The notes under the pieces are model-generated. The model was not told the origin of the DNA, ran no database searches, and saw nothing but the letters and a program-made list of their open reading frames with translations. This document shows, piece after piece, positions 61,538-64,000 of a stretch of 64,000 nt of DNA. Source of the stretch: Dyadobacter chenwenxiniae (GTDB lineage: Bacteria > Bacteroidota > Bacteroidia > Cytophagales > Spirosomataceae); NCBI RefSeq assembly GCF_022869785.1, contig NZ_CP094997.1, positions 6,577,001-6,641,000 on the forward strand. Direction: 5' to 3'. The position numbers were made by a program, and so were the translations under genes. Positions within the stretch are counted from its first letter, which is position 1. Each line of letters begins with the position of its first letter.

Positions 61538-62404
61538 TCAGACATTGGCAACGATGCGTTCAAGATAGGTTCCGTAGCCGCTTTTCACCAATGGCTTGGC
61601 GATTTCACGCAGTTGTTCTGCACTAATAAAGCCCATGCGGTAAGCGATCTCCTCAATACAGCCCACCTTCAAGCCCTGACGTTCTTCGATCACCTGAACG
61701 AACTGTCCGGCTTGCATTAGCGACTGGAATGTGCCCGTGTCAAGCCATGCCGTACCGCGGTTCAAAACGCCCACTTTCAGTTTACCGCGTTCGAGATAAA
61801 CCCGGTTTACGTCTGTGATTTCCAGCTCACCACGCGGGGAAGGAGGGATCGTTTTGGCGATTTCCACTACATCATTATCGTAAAAATAAAGACCCGGGAC
61901 CGCGTAATTAGACTTGGGCTGCTCAGGTTTTTCTTCAATGGAAAGTACATTATTGGCCTTATCAAACTCCACAACGCCATAACGCTCTGGATCATGCACC
62001 TGATATGCAAAGATCACCCCGCCGTCCGGGTTGTTGTTGGATTGGAGCAGTTGGGAAAGGCCTGAGCCGTAAAATATATTATCGCCCAAGATCAAGGCTA
62101 CTTTATCCTTACCAATAAATTCCTCACCAATGATGAACGCCTGCGCAAGTCCGTCGGGGCTTGGCTGCACTGCATAGGTGAATGTGCAACCCAGGCGACT
62201 GCCGTCCCCTAGCAATTTTTCAAAATGAGGCAGATCGTGAGGCGTTGAAATGATCAGTATTTCGCGGATGCCCGCCAGCATTAAGATTGATAACGGATAG
62301 TAAATCATTGGTTTATCATAAACAGGCATAAGCTGTTTACTAACTGCCAATGTCAATGGGTGCAAACGGGTCCCGGATCCACCGGCAAGAATAATTCCTT
62401 TCAT
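61538..62404 (-). CDS. rfbA: Glucose-1-phosphate thymidylyltransferase
   Basis: A 288-aa nucleotidyltransferase that makes dTDP-glucose, the first step to dTDP-rhamnose. It has the GGSGTRLHPLT dTTP loop (8-18), the MPVYDKPMIYYPLS motif, and ALILGDNIFYGSG with a metal-binding Asp. Length is normal. It works with rfbB just upstream. Confidence 0.97.
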   Translation of the reverse strand: MKGIILAGGSGTRLHPLTLAVSKQLMPVYDKPMIYYPLSILMLAGIREILIISTPHDLPHFEKLLGDGSRLGCTFTYAVQPSPDGLAQAFIIGEEFIGKDKVALILGDNIFYGSGLSQLLQSNNNPDGGVIFAYQVHDPERYGVVEFDKANNVLSIEEKPEQPKSNYAVPGLYFYDNDVVEIAKTIPPSPRGELEITDVNRVYLERGKLKVGVLNRGTAWLDTGTFQSLMQAGQFVQVIEERQGLKVGCIEEIAYRMGFISAEQLREIAKPLVKSGYGTYLERIVANV

Positions 62405-62465
62405 TATGAGATCGTTGGTAAGCGTAAATTAATGAGTTTGTCTTGGGGACTACGCGTATGGTGGA

Positions 62466-63521
62466 TTATCTTTCCGAGTACATATCCGTGTAATATTTCT
62501 GGTAATTGCCTGATGTGACATTGTTAAGCCACTCCTGATTGTTCAGATACCAGTCCACTGTCCTTTCCAATCCTTCTTCAAATTGCAAGGATGGTTTCCA
62601 GCCCAGTTCTTCGGAAAGTTTGGTGGCATCGATCGCGTAACGCAGGTCGTGTCCGGCGCGGTCGGTCACATAAGTAATCAGTTTTTCGGTTTCGCCTTTT
62701 TCGCGGCCCAGCTTGCGGTCCATAATGCTGCAGAGCAACAGAACAAGATCCAGGTTTTTCCACTCGTTATGGCCGCCGATGTTATAGGTTTCACCATTTT
62801 TGCCATCATGGTAAATTACGTCAATGGCAATGGCGTGGTCTTCCACAAAGAGCCAGTCACGGATATTTTCCCCTTTTCCATAAACAGGAAGCGGTTTTTG
62901 CTGGATAATGTTGTGAATCATCAGCGGGATCAGCTTCTCAGGGAAGTGGTTAGGGCCGTAATTATTGGAGCAATTGGAAATAACGACCGGCAGCTTGTAA
63001 GTGTTATGGTAAGCCCTTACAAAATGGTCAGAAGACGCTTTTGAAGCTGAGTAAGGCGAGCGTGGATCATATTTGGTCGTTTCCACGAAGAATGTGCCCG
63101 GGTCGTGCAGTTCACCATACACTTCATCGGTGGAAACATGGTAAAAACGGCGGTCTGTGAAATCGTCTTTCCATGCTTTTTTAGCAGCATTCAAAAGGTT
63201 AACTGTTCCCACCACATTGGTCATCACAAATGACATCGGATCAGAAATGGACCGGTCCACGTGGCTTTCGGCAGCAAGGTGCACAATGCCATGAAAGTCA
63301 TTTTCGCTGATCAGCTTGTCAATAAACTCAGCATCAACGATATCACCTTTTACAAACGTGTAATTAGGAGCATTCTCGACGTCGCGGAGGTTTTCAAGGT
63401 TTCCGGCGTAAGTAAGGGCGTCGAGGTTATATATATGATAGTCAGGATGGAAATTTACAAAACGGCGCACAACATGTGAACCAATAAAACCTGCACCACC
63501 TGTGATTAAGATCTTTTTCAT
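62466..63521 (-). CDS. rfbB: dTDP-glucose 4,6-dehydratase
   Basis: A 351-aa NAD-dependent extended SDR making dTDP-4-keto-6-deoxyglucose. NAD loop GGAGFIGSHV (8-17), active-site TDE (131-133) in VSTDEVYG, and Y157-K161 in PYSASKASSDH. The ATG at 63521 overlaps the galE stop (ATGA), so translation is coupled; residues further upstream do not fit the family. Confidence 0.97.
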   Translation of the reverse strand: MKKILITGGAGFIGSHVVRRFVNFHPDYHIYNLDALTYAGNLENLRDVENAPNYTFVKGDIVDAEFIDKLISENDFHGIVHLAAESHVDRSISDPMSFVMTNVVGTVNLLNAAKKAWKDDFTDRRFYHVSTDEVYGELHDPGTFFVETTKYDPRSPYSASKASSDHFVRAYHNTYKLPVVISNCSNNYGPNHFPEKLIPLMIHNIIQQKPLPVYGKGENIRDWLFVEDHAIAIDVIYHDGKNGETYNIGGHNEWKNLDLVLLLCSIMDRKLGREKGETEKLITYVTDRAGHDLRYAIDATKLSEELGWKPSLQFEEGLERTVDWYLNNQEWLNNVTSGNYQKYYTDMYSER

Positions 63522-64000
63522 TTTTGAGTTGTTATTTTTTGTTGCCAGTTCCATGCGTCTTTCAAAGCATCCGCCATGGTTTTCTCGGCATGCCATTTCA
63601 TTACATTATTCACTTTATCCGACTGTGCGTAGATTTTTTCCACGTCTCCCGGGCGACGCGGCCCAATCGAATAATTTAATTTTACACCATTTACTTCTTC
63701 GAATGTCCTGATCAGCTCCAAAACGGTGTAACCCTTCGCCTGTGCCCACATTAAATACATCGTAATAATCCGGTTCCGACTGCTCTTCCAGCAATTCAAG
63801 CGCTTTTACGTGCGCCTTCGCCAGGTCTACAACATGGATGAAATCGCGGACACATGTTCCGTCAGCTGTATCATAGTCGCTTCCAAAAACGGTCAGCGAT
63901 TGACGAAGCCCGGCAGCAGTTTGCGTAATAAAAGGAACCAGGTTGCTGGGGACGCCATTCGGCAACTCACCGATTAATGAGGATTCGTGAGCGCCTATTG
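63518..64000 (-). pseudogene. galE: UDP-glucose 4-epimerase, frameshifted and cut by the right edge
   Basis: The C-terminal part of GalE is visible: GAHESSLIGELPNG, TVFGSDYDTADGTCVRDFIHVVDLAKAH, YYDVFNVGTG in one frame, then GYTVLELIRTFEEVNG, IGPRRPGDV and KWHAEKTMADALKDAW in another. The switch lies at about 63738, where one extra base (GGCGAAGGG instead of GGCAAGGG-like) breaks the frame. With it removed the protein reads normally to the stop at 63518. GalE interconverts UDP-glucose and UDP-galactose. The N-terminus is beyond the window. Confidence 0.85.

Overview
The window comes from a bacterium of the phylum Bacteroidota. It is most likely a member of the Cytophagales close to Dyadobacter or Spirosoma; the genus is inferred, not proven. 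The evidence is a type IX secretion / gliding cluster (porP, gldK, gldL, gldM, gldN), a secreted protein with a C-terminal type IX sorting domain, a fused hisB, many SPII lipoproteins, few Shine-Dalgarno sites, and a promoter with the Bacteroidota TTTG / TAnnTTTG elements (12760-12791). Most of the window is ordinary chromosome. The only clear mobile element is one IS150-type insertion sequence. I saw no tRNA, rRNA, CRISPR array, prophage or riboswitch.

Layout. 1-5.4 kb: a hypothetical gene cut by the left edge, a SelW-like protein with a coupled 49-aa membrane peptide, a divergent Hsp20, metG and a lipoprotein. 5.4-15.6 kb: an SDR, a TPR protein, a GT4 glycosyltransferase, two M16 peptidases around a beta-propeller glycosidase-like lipoprotein, an exported helical-repeat protein, an exported amidohydrolase and ispF. 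15.6-21 kb: a heptad-repeat coiled-coil protein, a degenerate sigma/anti-sigma pair, a HAD phosphatase, and a two-gene membrane module whose larger member carries a duplicated D-x2-WH...SPPH motif. 21-28.7 kb: NlpC/P60 and M23 cell-wall enzymes, an FAH-fold enzyme, a peroxiredoxin, split transketolase (N-terminal half frameshifted), and an ECF sigma / membrane protein / Spy-like module. 28.8-37.5 kb: SulP transporter plus beta-carbonic anhydrase, small membrane proteins, hisB, ribE, a PASTA protein, a type IX cargo protein, rhodanese and miaA.

37.8-49.1 kb: a collagen-like lipoprotein (frameshifted) is followed by an intact IS150-type element that sits exactly in the loop of a bidirectional terminator. 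Then, all on the minus strand, come the type IX machinery (porP-gldK-gldL-gldM-gldN, with gldM frameshifted at an A8 run), hemD, a DUF4271 membrane protein and sucD. 49.2-57.4 kb: a membrane protein, azurin, a TlpA-like thioredoxin, a TPR protein, an exported Mn-type superoxide dismutase, recR, clpS, a sodium:solute symporter, an NTF2-like lipoprotein and a small exported protein. 57.4-64 kb: an alkyltransferase-like protein without the active cysteine, DUF3109, a LysM lytic transglycosylase, an O-methyltransferase, and the nucleotide-sugar genes rfbA, rfbB and galE (frameshifted and cut by the right edge).

Four otherwise well-conserved genes (transketolase N-half, the collagen-like lipoprotein, gldM, galE) each carry one frame-breaking indel. 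Four in 64 kb, two of them in core functions, suggests residual sequencing error more than real gene decay, but only reads can settle it. The best candidates for undescribed biology are the SPPH membrane module (18139-21011), the degenerate sigma / shortened anti-sigma pair (16239-17162), and the terminator-loop IS insertion.
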